Positions 1 to 10,014 of a DNA stretch of 64,000 nucleotides are shown piece after piece. The DNA is taken from NCBI GenBank assembly GCA_019118275.1, contig DWZH01000100.1, positions 1 through 64,000 of the forward strand, read 5' to 3'. A program made the position numbers and the translations under genes. Position 1 is the stretch's first letter; each line of letters starts with the position of its first letter. Under the pieces are notes generated by a model. That model was given only the letters and a program-made list of their open reading frames with translations, was not told the origin of the DNA and ran no database searches. The DNA is from Candidatus Brachybacterium merdavium (GTDB lineage: Bacteria; Actinomycetota; Actinomycetes; Actinomycetales; Dermabacteraceae).

Positions 1-490
1 CGCGGGCGACGAGCTGGTCCTGGACCTGCCCCCGCACTGGAAGCGCCTGGTGCTCGCTCTGGCCGCCTGGTCGCTGGGCGCATCGACCCGCACTGCCGGC
101 GACGACAGCGACCAGGTGCAGGTGGTAGCAACCGATCATCCCGACTCCGAGCTCGCCGAGGGGGCCGACGAGGTGCTCGCCCTCGAGGCGGTCTCGCTCG
201 CGCCGCGGTTCAGCGGTCAGCTCCCCCCGATGGTCCATGACTGGGCGGCAGAGGTGCGCGCGTTCCCCGATCAGCTGTCCGTGCCGTTGCCCTCCTGGAC
301 CGGTCCCGGTCCCTCGGCCGGGACGGAGGAGGGCGCGACGGCGCCACCGCGCCTGCTGGTGGAGGGCGACGGGCTGGCGGCGATGCCCGCGGTGCTGGCC
401 GCCTGGCTGGCCGGCGGCGGGATCGTCGGCCCGGCCGGGGCGGTCAGTGCTCAGCAGGCGGCTGAGGAGGCCGTCACCGGCAGCGCCTGA
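1..490 (+). CDS. TIGR03089 family protein, C-terminal part (5' end outside window)
   Basis: The reading frame is open from base 2, so the start lies upstream of the window. The visible 162 residues include 'LDLPPHWKRLVLALAAW' and a C-terminal 'LLVEGDGLAAMPAVLAAWLAGGGIVG'. These resemble the actinobacterial TIGR03089 family, small proteins related to the N-terminal part of acyl-CoA synthetases whose function is unknown. In M. tuberculosis the corresponding gene sits beside the LCP gene cpsA (recalled), and an LCP gene also lies nearby here. It is convergent with the ABC exporter genes, leaving a 29-bp gap. The family assignment rests on recalled motifs rather than a search. Confidence 0.7.
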   Translation, partial: AGDELVLDLPPHWKRLVLALAAWSLGASTRTAGDDSDQVQVVATDHPDSELAEGADEVLALEAVSLAPRFSGQLPPMVHDWAAEVRAFPDQLSVPLPSWTGPGPSAGTEEGATAPPRLLVEGDGLAAMPAVLAAWLAGGGIVGPAGAVSAQQAAEEAVTGSA

Positions 491-519
491 GGCCTCGCCG
501 CGGGGCGCCGGGGCTGCGC

Positions 520-1293
520 TCAGCTGGTGCGCAGGGTGCGCACCGCTTCGCCCGGATCGCCGTCATGGACGACCCGCCCCCTGCGCAGCACCACGATCCG
601 GGTGCACAGCTCTTCGAGCATGTCGAGCTCGTGGGAGACGATCACCATGGTGCGACCGGCCTGCTGCAGCTCACGGATGCGGTCCAGGCACTTGCGCTGG
701 AAGGGCTCGTCGCCGACGGAGAGGATCTCGTCGACCAGGAAGATGTCCGGCTCGGTGTGCACCGCCACGGAGAAGGCCAGCCGCAGGAACATCCCCGAGC
801 TGTAGTACTTCACGTCGGTGTCGATGAACTCCTCGATCTCGCTGAAGGCCACGATCTCGTCGAACTTCGCGTCGATCTGCTCCCGGCTCATGCCCAGGAT
901 GGCACCGTTGAGGTAGACGTTCTCCCGGCCCGACAGGTCGGGGTGGAAACCGGCGCCGACCTCGATCAGCCCGGCCACCCGCCCCCGCAGCAGCACTCTG
1001 CCGCGGTCGGGGAAGAGCACCCCGGAGATGGTCTTGAGCAGGGTGGATTTGCCCGAGCCGTTGAACCCGATCAGGCCGACCGTCTCCCCCGCCCGGATGC
1101 TCAGGTCCACATCGTCCAGGGCCAGGAAGGTCTCGGCCAGCTTCTTCCTCTGCATCGCGGCGAAGACCAGCTCCTTGAGCGCCCGGGCGTGGCGCAGCGC
1201 GAAGCGCTTGGAGACGTGTTCGATGCGGATCATGTCCGGACCGGGCCGGCCGGGGGCGGGCGTGCGCTCAGGGACGCGGAGATCGTCGGCCAT
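520..1293 (-). CDS. Polysaccharide ABC exporter, ATP-binding subunit (Wzt/TagH/RfbE-like)
   Basis: The 257-residue protein has Walker A 'GFNGSGKST' (residues 76-84), an ABC signature region 'SSGMFLRLAFSVA', and Walker B 'IFLVDEILSVGD', typical of the polysaccharide/teichoic acid exporter class (RfbE/Wzt/TagH). It has no C-terminal carbohydrate-binding extension, so export is probably not gated by a modified chain end. It follows the permease gene by 3 bp and is presumably cotranscribed. An internal ATG gives MIRIEHVSKRF at residue 21, a common start for the family and a real alternative. Next to glfT2, glf and a GlfT1-like gene, it matches the mycobacterial Rv3781/Rv3783 exporter proposed to flip lipid-linked galactan. 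Confidence 0.9.
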   Translation of the reverse strand: MADDLRVPERTPAPGRPGPDMIRIEHVSKRFALRHARALKELVFAAMQRKKLAETFLALDDVDLSIRAGETVGLIGFNGSGKSTLLKTISGVLFPDRGRVLLRGRVAGLIEVGAGFHPDLSGRENVYLNGAILGMSREQIDAKFDEIVAFSEIEEFIDTDVKYYSSGMFLRLAFSVAVHTEPDIFLVDEILSVGDEPFQRKCLDRIRELQQAGRTMVIVSHELDMLEELCTRIVVLRRGRVVHDGDPGEAVRTLRTS

Positions 1294-1296
1294 GGT

Positions 1297-2220
1297 TCAC
1301 AGCTCCTGTGCGAAACGGCGCTTGCGCCGCTCGAAGACGACGGTCCCGATCACGAAGGTCCCCGTGGCGATCACCAGCCCCACCCACCACAGGCCCACCA
1401 CGTGATCGGAGGCGAAGGCCGGATCCTGGGCGACCACCTCGATGGTCGGGGGCAGGTGGCGCCAGAAGGCCGCGTGGAACAGCTCGACCACGATCGTCAG
1501 CGGGTTCAGCACGTACAGCCAGTACAGGACGGTGCCGCCGATGGCCTCCTCGACCAGGGTGATGCGGTAGATCACCGGGCTCAGCCAGGTGGCGACCATG
1601 ACCACCAGATCCACGAAGTTCTCGACGTCCCGGAAGGCGGCGTTCAGCGCGGCGGTGATCATGCCCAGGCCCATCGTGAACACCACCAGGATCACGATGC
1701 CCATCCCCAGTGCACCGAGCTGGACGAGCGTCGGCGACCAGCCGAACAGCATCGCTCCGACCAGCAGCACCAGCACCTGCGGCACGAAGTGGATGAAGGC
1801 GACGATCATCGAGGCCCAGGGGAACAGCTCACTGGGCAGGTAGATCTTGGAGACCAGGGCCTGGTTGTCGGTGATCGAGCGGGTGGCATTGCCGAAGACC
1901 TCTCCGAACAGGTTGATCACCACGATGCCCGAGAACAGGTACACCGCGTAGGCGGGGTCCCCCTTGGACAGCTGCAGGAACACGCCCAGTGCGATGTAGA
2001 AGACCACGAACTGCACGGCGGGCTTGACGTAGCTCCACAGCATGCCCAGCACGCTGCCGCGGTAGCGGACCCGCAGCTCCTTCTTGACCAGCAGCACCAG
2101 CAGGAACCGCTCCCGCAGCGGATTCAGCCAGCCGGCGTCCTGCCCGGGGGCGCGCCATCCCCGGTCCTGCTCGGCCCGGGCGGGGGCGCGCGCCGCGGGC
2201 CGGTCCTCCGCCTCGCTCAC
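1297..2220 (-). CDS. Polysaccharide ABC exporter, permease subunit (Wzm/RfbD-like)
   Basis: This is an ABC-2 type permease of 307 residues. After a charged N-terminus come 'LVKKELRVRYRGSVLGMLWSY', the usual entry motif of Wzm/TagG proteins, and about six hydrophobic segments including 'FVVFYIALGVFLQL' and 'LVGAMLFGWSPTLVQLGALGMG'. The ORF track begins at 2310, but a GTG at 2220-2218 forms a GTGA overlap with the upstream glfT2 stop, matching the coupling seen throughout this cluster, so that start is preferred. With the ATP-binding subunit 3 bp downstream it should form the membrane exporter that moves lipid-linked polysaccharide across the cytoplasmic membrane. Confidence 0.88.
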   Translation of the reverse strand: MSEAEDRPAARAPARAEQDRGWRAPGQDAGWLNPLRERFLLVLLVKKELRVRYRGSVLGMLWSYVKPAVQFVVFYIALGVFLQLSKGDPAYAVYLFSGIVVINLFGEVFGNATRSITDNQALVSKIYLPSELFPWASMIVAFIHFVPQVLVLLVGAMLFGWSPTLVQLGALGMGIVILVVFTMGLGMITAALNAAFRDVENFVDLVVMVATWLSPVIYRITLVEEAIGGTVLYWLYVLNPLTIVVELFHAAFWRHLPPTIEVVAQDPAFASDHVVGLWWVGLVIATGTFVIGTVVFERRKRRFAQEL

Positions 2221-4313
2221 GCGGCCGGGCCCCCGGAGGACGGCCCCACCTGCTCGGCACGGTCGCGATCGCGCACGGGAGCGGGGTGGGCCGCGAAAGT
2301 CCTCTCCCACTCCTCGAAGGAGGTGATCCGCTCAACGGCGTCCTGGAAGCTGCGCTGCAGCTGCGGCCAGCGCCGGTGCAGCTCCACGTGGGCGCCGATG
2401 GCGTGGGCGAGCATTTCGCGCACCTGCCGGGGATCGCGTTTGTACCAGGCGATCTGGGTGCCCTCGGCATTGGAGACCAGGGCGCTGTCGTAAGCGGACA
2501 GACGCCACCATTTGGCGTCCAGATGCGGGATCGCCGCCTGGGGGTTCTCCTCGGCGCGCCGCCTCGGAGGTTTGATCAGCTGCTTGGCCAGGGTCTTCGC
2601 GGTCCAGGCCGGGAGCATCGAGCGGCGCGGCTCGGAGAAGGGCCGGCCCTTGCGCGGGGGCTTGTCCATGTGGACCGGCGGGAACTGGTCCTGATCCTTC
2701 CTCGCGATCGCGTCGTCGAACTCGGCGGCCAGGGAGCGGATCTCGGGCAGCTTGGTCCCGATCATCGGGTGCAGAGCATCCGGGCCGGCGAGCACGTCGC
2801 GCTGGGCCATCAGGCGACCCGCCTCGGTGTAGTACTGCATGGAGATCAGATGCTTGACGTCCATGAACTGCGACTCCTTGATCACGCGTCCGCCGCGGCG
2901 ATACGGAGAGTGCAGCAGGGCGGTGATGATGCGGTTGCGCTCATGGAAGTAGGCCTGCCAGCCCACCAGGTCGTCCTTGTCGACCCAGCTCATGTGCCAT
3001 ACGCCGGCGCCGGGCAGGGAGACGGTGGGATAACCGGCCCGCTTGGCGCGCAGCCCGTACTCCGCGTCGTCCCACTTGATGAACACCGGCAGCGACAGGC
3101 CGATGGCCCGTACCGTCTCGGTAGGGATCAGACAGGACCACCAGCCGTTGTAGTCGACGTCGGCGCGGCGGTGCAGCCAGGGCGTGGACCGCAGCGGCTG
3201 GGTCGCGAAGTCATGGCCGAGCTCGCCCTGGCCGCCGGGGAGGGCGGGCTGGATCCGCCAGGGGTCGACGACCTCTCCGAAGGTGTGCAGCACGCTTCGG
3301 TTGTTGAGATCGAACATATGGGCGCCGACGATGGTGGGCCGGGTGGCGAAGTCCGCGAACGTCGTCATCCGGATCAGCGACTCCGGCTCGAGGACGATGT
3401 CGTCGTCGCAGTTGATGACGTAGGTGGAGGTGCCCGCGGTGGCCGACTCGTACATGCCGCGGGAGAACCCGCCGGATCCGCCGATGTTGCCCTGCTCGAT
3501 GACGCGCAGCTGCCCGCCCATCTGCTCGGCCAGCGGGTCGAGCTCCTCGGCGTGGTCGCGCAGCCGGTCCGAGCCCTGATCGATCACGTACATCACGTCG
3601 AGCAGCCCGCGCAGTTCGGGGTCCTCGGCGAGGGCGCGGATGTTGTCCAGGCAGTACGGGACCTTGTTCATCGTGGTCATCGAGATCGAGAAGCTGCCCT
3701 CGGTGCGGGCCAGGTCCGCATCGGCCGTCCACTCCGCGCCCAGGACGACCAGGTCCCCGGAGCCTGCGTAGGCGTCGAACCAGTACCAGCCGCCGTCACC
3801 GAAGGCGGTCAGGGGCAGCTCGAAGACCTGCTCACCGGTGCCGTCGACGGAGCGGGACTCCTGCCGTTGCAGCGTCCCGCGGGCGGTCGAGCGCATCACC
3901 ACCAGGTGGCCGGTCCCCGCGGTCCGGATGGTCAGGCGGATCCTGCGCACCGGGGTCCAGCGTCGCCAGTAGCTGGCGGGGAAGGCGTTGAAGTAGGTCC
4001 CGAAGGAGCGCATCGACTGGGCGGGGATCCGCACCGTGTGCCGGTCGCTCAGCTCGCTGATGTCCACCTGCTCCACGGCCGTCTGCCGGGCGGGCTCGCC
4101 CTGCCCCTGCCCCGGACTCGTGGCCTGGGCCTCGCTGCCCAGTCCGAAGGCCCCGCCGGTGGCACCGGAGCGGGCGTCCTCGCGCTCGATGTACAGGGGC
4201 ACGATGTCCGGACTGGCCTCCAGCGGCAGGATCAGCCGCTGCAGGGTCCGCTGCGGCGGGATCTGGGACGTGTGCTGCGCGTCCGAACGTGCAGCGGTGG
4301 TGGTCGTGGTCAT
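2217..4313 (-). CDS. glfT2: Galactofuranosyltransferase GlfT2-like, galactan polymerase
   Basis: The protein has 698 residues (mycobacterial GlfT2 is about 637). An N-terminal beta-rich region with 'RIPAQSMRSFGTYFNAFPASYWRRW' precedes a GT-A fold with 'CDDDIVLEPESL' (metal/UDP-binding acidic cluster) and 'IKWDDAEYGLRAKRAG' followed by 'VWHMSW', the acidic and histidine catalytic region seen in GlfT2. A C-terminal helical domain follows. The family polymerises galactofuranose in alternating beta-1,5/1,6 linkages using UDP-Galf. The start at 4313 (MTTTTTAARSDAQ) has a GAGGAG ribosome-binding site; the longer ORF-track start would overlap glf. Immediate linkage to glf mirrors the Rv3808c/Rv3809c pair. 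The acceptor here is unknown because no arabinan genes are visible. Confidence 0.9.
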   Translation of the reverse strand: MTTTTTAARSDAQHTSQIPPQRTLQRLILPLEASPDIVPLYIEREDARSGATGGAFGLGSEAQATSPGQGQGEPARQTAVEQVDISELSDRHTVRIPAQSMRSFGTYFNAFPASYWRRWTPVRRIRLTIRTAGTGHLVVMRSTARGTLQRQESRSVDGTGEQVFELPLTAFGDGGWYWFDAYAGSGDLVVLGAEWTADADLARTEGSFSISMTTMNKVPYCLDNIRALAEDPELRGLLDVMYVIDQGSDRLRDHAEELDPLAEQMGGQLRVIEQGNIGGSGGFSRGMYESATAGTSTYVINCDDDIVLEPESLIRMTTFADFATRPTIVGAHMFDLNNRSVLHTFGEVVDPWRIQPALPGGQGELGHDFATQPLRSTPWLHRRADVDYNGWWSCLIPTETVRAIGLSLPVFIKWDDAEYGLRAKRAGYPTVSLPGAGVWHMSWVDKDDLVGWQAYFHERNRIITALLHSPYRRGGRVIKESQFMDVKHLISMQYYTEAGRLMAQRDVLAGPDALHPMIGTKLPEIRSLAAEFDDAIARKDQDQFPPVHMDKPPRKGRPFSEPRRSMLPAWTAKTLAKQLIKPPRRRAEENPQAAIPHLDAKWWRLSAYDSALVSNAEGTQIAWYKRDPRQVREMLAHAIGAHVELHRRWPQLQRSFQDAVERITSFEEWERTFAAHPAPVRDRDRAEQVGPSSGGPAA

Positions 4314-4344
4314 GGTGCTCCTCGTCGGTGCGGCGTGCGCCCGC

Positions 4345-6468
<2,124 letters not shown>

Positions 6469-6472
<4 letters not shown>

Positions 6473-7488
6473 CGTCCGGCCCACCGTCCGGCCGCCCGCT
6501 CGATCGCACGGATGTCGGCGGCGACGTCCCCGTCGGCCTCCAGCACCAGGGCCGAGGGGCGCGGACCGCGCCGGATCGCGGCCATCAGGCCCCGCAGCCC
6601 CACCCCCGCCAGCGCTCCCCCGTGGCGGGCCAGCAGGCGCAGCCAGGCCAGGGTGGTCGCGCCGCCGTGAAGGACCGCCTCCACGGGGCTGAAGGAGCGC
6701 GAGCGGGTCAGAGCCCAGATCCGGTTGCGCACGTCGTAGTAGAAGCGGGTGCCGGGATTGGACTGGGCGTTGCCGAACGCGACGGTGCGGTGCTCGACCA
6801 CCGAGGCTGGCACATGCAGTCCGTGCCCGTGCCGCAGCAGGCGACCGGTGTGCTCGAAGTCGTCGGACCAGATGAAGTAGTCGGCATAGGGCAGGCCCAG
6901 CCTGCGCACGTCCTCGGCGTTCAGCAGCGCGGACACGTAGCTCGCGGTGCGGATGGGCCGGCCCCCGGCGCGGGTGGCGTCACGCTTCTCCTGGGCGCTC
7001 GCGCCCATTCTGGTGCGCTGACGGTTCATGGGGTGATCGCGGCCGTCGGTCCACACGGCGCGCGAGCTCAGCACGGACAATCTCAGCGGGGAGGCCTCGA
7101 GTGCGCCCAGCAGCGCCGACAGGGCGTCGGGCCGCGGGATGGTGTCATCATCCATCACCCAGACCCAGTCGGCCTCGTGACGCTGCAGGGCGCGCGCGAT
7201 GCCGGCGGCGAAGCCACCCGCTCCCCCGACGTTGCGGCGCAGGTGGACGACATCCGCCTGCAGCGGGTGCTGATCCGCGACGGTCCCGGAGGCGTCGCTG
7301 GAGGCGTTGTCGATGACCACGACGGCATCGGGCCGGCGGTCCTGGGCGGCGAGGGCGTCGAGGCAGTCGGCCAGCAGCTGCTCGCGGTTGTAGGTCACCA
7401 CGACGGCGACGATCCGGGCCGCCGACGCGTCGGCATGGGCCGTCGGGTCCCCGGGGCGGTGCTCGGCCCCGGATGCGGAATGGTTCAC
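6469..7488 (-). CDS. Family 2 glycosyltransferase, GlfT1-like
   Basis: The 339-residue GT-A enzyme has the core 'IVAVVVTYNREQLLADCLDAL', 'VVVIDNASSDASG' and 'WVWVMDDDTIPRPDAL', and the downstream element 'YFIWSDDFEHTGRLLRHG'. These, plus 'RAVWTDGRDHPMN', resemble the GlfT1/Rv3782 group that adds the first galactofuranose residues onto the lipid-linked linkage unit. Its position with Wzm/Wzt-like genes supports that role, since Rv3782 lies between the two exporter genes in M. tuberculosis. The GTG start has a perfect AGGAGG 7 nt upstream, and a TAGACT box lies about 45 bp upstream. A rhamnosyl- or other hexosyltransferase of the same subfamily remains possible. Confidence 0.8.
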
Positions 7489-7532
7489 AGCGCCTCCTGC
7501 GGTGGTCGTGGCCGCGTCAGCGGCGCGCGGCC

Positions 7533-7538
7533 AGTCTA
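7533..7538 (-). promoter_or_regulatory. Probable -10 box (TAGACT) for the galactan gene cluster
   Basis: TAGACT on the minus strand lies 45 nt upstream of the GlfT1-like GTG start. Transcription from here would give a leader of about 38 nt containing the AGGAGG ribosome-binding site. The -35 region is not clear (a TTGTCG lies 20 nt upstream). It faces the LCP promoter. Confidence 0.4.
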
Positions 7539-7623
7539 CGGAGCCGAGCGCCTTTGGCCGACAACGCCTTGCGACGAGGGTGTGAAGGTTCCTCGAAGGT
7601 CCTCGATGGACCGCTGTGATCCG

Positions 7624-7651
7624 GCGCGCGATCGCGCGCGACGGCTACCCT
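7624..7651 (+). promoter_or_regulatory. Perfect 16-bp palindrome next to the -10 box of the LCP gene
   Basis: GCGCGCGATCGCGCGC at 7624-7639 is a perfect inverted repeat. It ends 6 bp before TACCCT (7646-7651), which fits an actinobacterial -10 box. The palindrome would then fill the spacer between -35 and -10, a classical operator position. In DNA this G+C-rich, short GC palindromes also occur by chance, so the regulatory role is inference. The predicted leader is about 90 nt. Confidence 0.35.
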
Positions 7652-7750
7652 GACGAGCGCGATGCCGGTCCCGGCAGCGCGCCAGGGTCGGCATCCGCCG
7701 TCCTGTCACCATCCCCGCCACCCCCTCCGACCTCGGGAGAGGAGACCTCT

Positions 7751-9025
7751 GTGAGCGATCAGCCGCCTCCCCGCTCCCCGCGCCCCGGCGGGCCCCGGCG
7801 CCCGTTCGGGCACCGCGCTCGAGCCGGCGGCAGCGCCCGACCGGTCCCCGGCCCCACGTCCGCGGATCCGCGGGCCGACGGGCCGACGCCGACCCGCCCT
7901 CTGCCCCGTCAGGAGCCCGACCCGCCCGGACGGTCCGCTCAGTCGCCGCCCCAGGATCCGGGCGCGCATCGATCCCCCGGGGGAATCCGTCACCATGGTC
8001 CGGGTGCGGCGCCCTCGTCGTCCGGCGGCCCTCCACCGGGCGGCCCCGGCCCGCCGGACGGCCCCATGCCCCCCGCGCGCCCGGTCCGCCGTCGCTCCCG
8101 CGTGCCGCGCCCAGTGCGACTGTGCCTGACCCTGCTGGCGTTGGTGCTGGTGATCGTGCTGGGCTGGGGAGCGGGCCTGACCGTGTGGGCGGACAGCCGC
8201 ATCGACCACGTGGATGCGCTGTCCCAGCAGGAGGACACCCCGGGGACCACGTATCTGATCGCCGGCTCGGACCGTCGCGACGGGACGGCGGTCTCCGAGG
8301 ACGGCACCGAGGGGGCCCGCACCGACACCATCATGTTGCTGCACCGGGCCCGCAACGGGTCCAGCTATCTGATCTCCCTGCCGCGGGACACGCTCGTGGA
8401 GATCCCCGGTCAGGGGCGCTACAAGCTCAACGCCGCCTTCGCCATGGGCGGGGCCGCGCTGCTGGTGGAGACGGTCGAGGAGTTCACGGGACTGACCATC
8501 GATCATTACGTGGAGGTCGGTTTCGACGGGGTCGCCGGGGTGGTCGATGCCGTCGACCACGTGAACCTGTGCATCGACCAGGACGTCGACGACGACCGCT
8601 CCGGCCTACAGATGACAGAGGGCTGCCATGACGTGGGCGGGGAGCAGGCGCTGGCCTTCGTCCGCGCCCGCTACTTCGATCCCACGGCGGACATGGGCCG
8701 GCAGGAACGGCAGCAGCAGTTCGTCGGTGCCCTCATGGACCGCGCCACCTCCCCCGCGGTGCTGCTGAACCCGGTCTCCCAGGTGCGCATGGCCGGGGCC
8801 GGCTCGGACGCCCTGATCACCAGTGAGGGGACCGGGATCATCGATGTGGGCAGGATGGCGCTGACCGCACGCAGCGCCATGAACGGCGGTGGGACGCTGT
8901 CGATGCCGATCTCTGACCCCGAGTTCCAGACGGTGAACTCCGGGGTGGCGGTGCTGGTCGACGAGGAGGAGATCGCCACCTTCTTCGCCGCGGTCGCCGA
9001 CGGCAGCGCCGAGACCCGGGAGTGA
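7751..9025 (+). CDS. LytR-CpsA-Psr (LCP) family cell-wall polymer ligase
   Basis: LCP proteins transfer lipid-linked glycopolymers to peptidoglycan on the outer face of the membrane. The 424-residue protein starts with about 115 proline/glycine/arginine-rich cytoplasmic residues. A single membrane segment ('LTLLALVLVIVLGWGAGLTVW') and an extracellular LCP domain follow, with 'TYLIAGSDRRDG', 'ARTDTIMLLH', 'ISLPRDTLVEIPGQGRYKLN', and 'ALAFVRARY' with 'DMGRQERQQQF'. The catalytic/pyrophosphate-binding Arg and Asp positions appear present. The ORF track start at 7616 is too long; GTG at 7751 has GAGAGGAG upstream and gives VSDQPPPRS. Beside the galactan exporter, it is the natural candidate to attach that polymer to the wall. 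Confidence 0.92.
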   Translation: MSDQPPPRSPRPGGPRRPFGHRARAGGSARPVPGPTSADPRADGPTPTRPLPRQEPDPPGRSAQSPPQDPGAHRSPGGIRHHGPGAAPSSSGGPPPGGPGPPDGPMPPARPVRRRSRVPRPVRLCLTLLALVLVIVLGWGAGLTVWADSRIDHVDALSQQEDTPGTTYLIAGSDRRDGTAVSEDGTEGARTDTIMLLHRARNGSSYLISLPRDTLVEIPGQGRYKLNAAFAMGGAALLVETVEEFTGLTIDHYVEVGFDGVAGVVDAVDHVNLCIDQDVDDDRSGLQMTEGCHDVGGEQALAFVRARYFDPTADMGRQERQQQFVGALMDRATSPAVLLNPVSQVRMAGAGSDALITSEGTGIIDVGRMALTARSAMNGGGTLSMPISDPEFQTVNSGVAVLVDEEEIATFFAAVADGSAETRE

Positions 9026-9031
9026 GCCCTT

Positions 9032-9070
9032 CACCGCAGGTGCCGCCCCACGGGGACGGCGCCTGCGGTG
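9032..9070. terminator. Hairpin between convergent LCP and GT2 genes
   Basis: Arms at 9032-9045 and 9057-9070 pair over 14 bp with one G-T wobble, enclosing a C-run/G-run loop. It begins 7 bp after the LCP stop and lies 36 bp from the end of the convergent GT2 gene, so it could terminate transcription from both sides. There is no strong U-tract, as is usual in high-GC actinomycetes. Confidence 0.6.
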
Positions 9071-9105
9071 GGACCGCTCCGATCTGGCTGCTCGGACGAG
9101 GCCGT

Positions 9106-9822
9106 TCAGCGGAACAGCATGTCGATGACGATGTTGACCGAGTTCAGCACCGACTGCCCCTTGGACCGGGAGTAGTCGGTGTACAGGATGTGCACGGGGT
9201 GTTCACGCACGCTCAGCTCGTGACGGCCGACCTCCTCGATGATCTCCGAGGCGTGGGCCATCCGGTTCTGCTCGATCGCGATCTTCTCGCAGGCGCTGCG
9301 GCCCATCACCCGCAGCCCGTTGTGGGCATCGGTCAGCTTCACGCCGCTGGTGATGTTGGAGTACCACACCGCCCCGCGCAGCACCAGGCGCTTGAGCAGG
9401 CCGGGCCTGGTACGGGTGTCCAGGAAGCGGGAGCCGAGCACCAGGTCCACGTCCTCGCGCTCGCGCAGGGCGATCATCGCGGCGGCGTCGTCGACCTGGT
9501 GCTGGCCGTCCGAGTCGAAGGTCACAACCTGCCGCATGTGCTCATCGCGCAGCGCGTAGTCGATACCGGTCTTCAGCGCCGCCCCCTGCCCCATGTTGTA
9601 GGGGTGGCGGACCACGGCGGCCCCCGCCTCGGCGGCGATGCGAGCGGACCCGTCGTGGCTGCCGTCGTCGACGCACACCACGAGTGGGTAGCGAGTGCGC
9701 AGGTCGCGGATCACCTCTCCGACGACCTCCCCCTCGTTGAAAAGGGGCACCACGAACCAGGTGCGGTCGGCGCCCGGAGAGGCGGGGGCCTCGGCCGCGT
9801 GGGTGGGCTCGGCGGTGCTCAT
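9106..9822 (-). CDS. Family 2 glycosyltransferase, DPM1/GtrB-like
   Basis: The protein has 238 residues. Motifs are 'WFVVPLFNEGEVVGEVI', 'VVCVDDGSHDGSARIA', 'HPYNMGQGAALKTGIDYA' and 'TFDSDGQHQVDDAAAMI', the signature order of dolichyl-/polyprenyl-phosphate sugar synthases (DPM_DPG-synthase-like). It lacks the C-terminal membrane helices of GtrB, so it is probably a peripheral enzyme making a polyprenyl-phosphate-linked sugar. It is divergent from the wbpA-DUF2304-DUF6541 operon. DUF2304 proteins are often found beside such GT2 genes and may anchor them. The product could be the lipid-linked donor for the DUF6541 membrane proteins, which is inference. Confidence 0.85.
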   Translation of the reverse strand: MSTAEPTHAAEAPASPGADRTWFVVPLFNEGEVVGEVIRDLRTRYPLVVCVDDGSHDGSARIAAEAGAAVVRHPYNMGQGAALKTGIDYALRDEHMRQVVTFDSDGQHQVDDAAAMIALREREDVDLVLGSRFLDTRTRPGLLKRLVLRGAVWYSNITSGVKLTDAHNGLRVMGRSACEKIAIEQNRMAHASEIIEEVGRHELSVREHPVHILYTDYSRSKGQSVLNSVNIVIDMLFR

Positions 9823-9933
9823 GCACTCTCCTCCTGGCTGGGCTCTCGCATCCGTCGCCGGGGGCGCCCGCGCCGCGCGCGGGTGCGGGCCGCCGGGGCG
9901 TCCTGGGCGACGTTCCCGGACGCCCGAGGAGGA

Positions 9934-9939
9934 TACCCT
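9934..9939 (+). promoter_or_regulatory. Possible -10 box (TACCCT) for the wbpA operon
   Basis: GGATACCCT lies about 75 bp upstream of the wbpA GTG start and resembles the TACCCT box before the LCP gene. A small hairpin (GACGCC...GGCGTC, 9980-9996) follows in the predicted leader just ahead of the ribosome-binding site GAGGAGGG. No clear -35 was seen. Confidence 0.3.
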
Positions 9940-10014
9940 GTCCGGGTGGACCGCCGCCGGTGGTCGTCATCGTGCACGCGACGCCTGCGGGGCGTCCGCT
10001 GAGGAGGGATCATC

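Noticed and set aside
565-2493. 642-residue plus-strand ORF over the ABC exporter genes
   Set aside because: It lies antisense to two well-supported genes, is rich in His/Asp/Gly/Gln as expected of GC-rich shadow frames, and has no motif.
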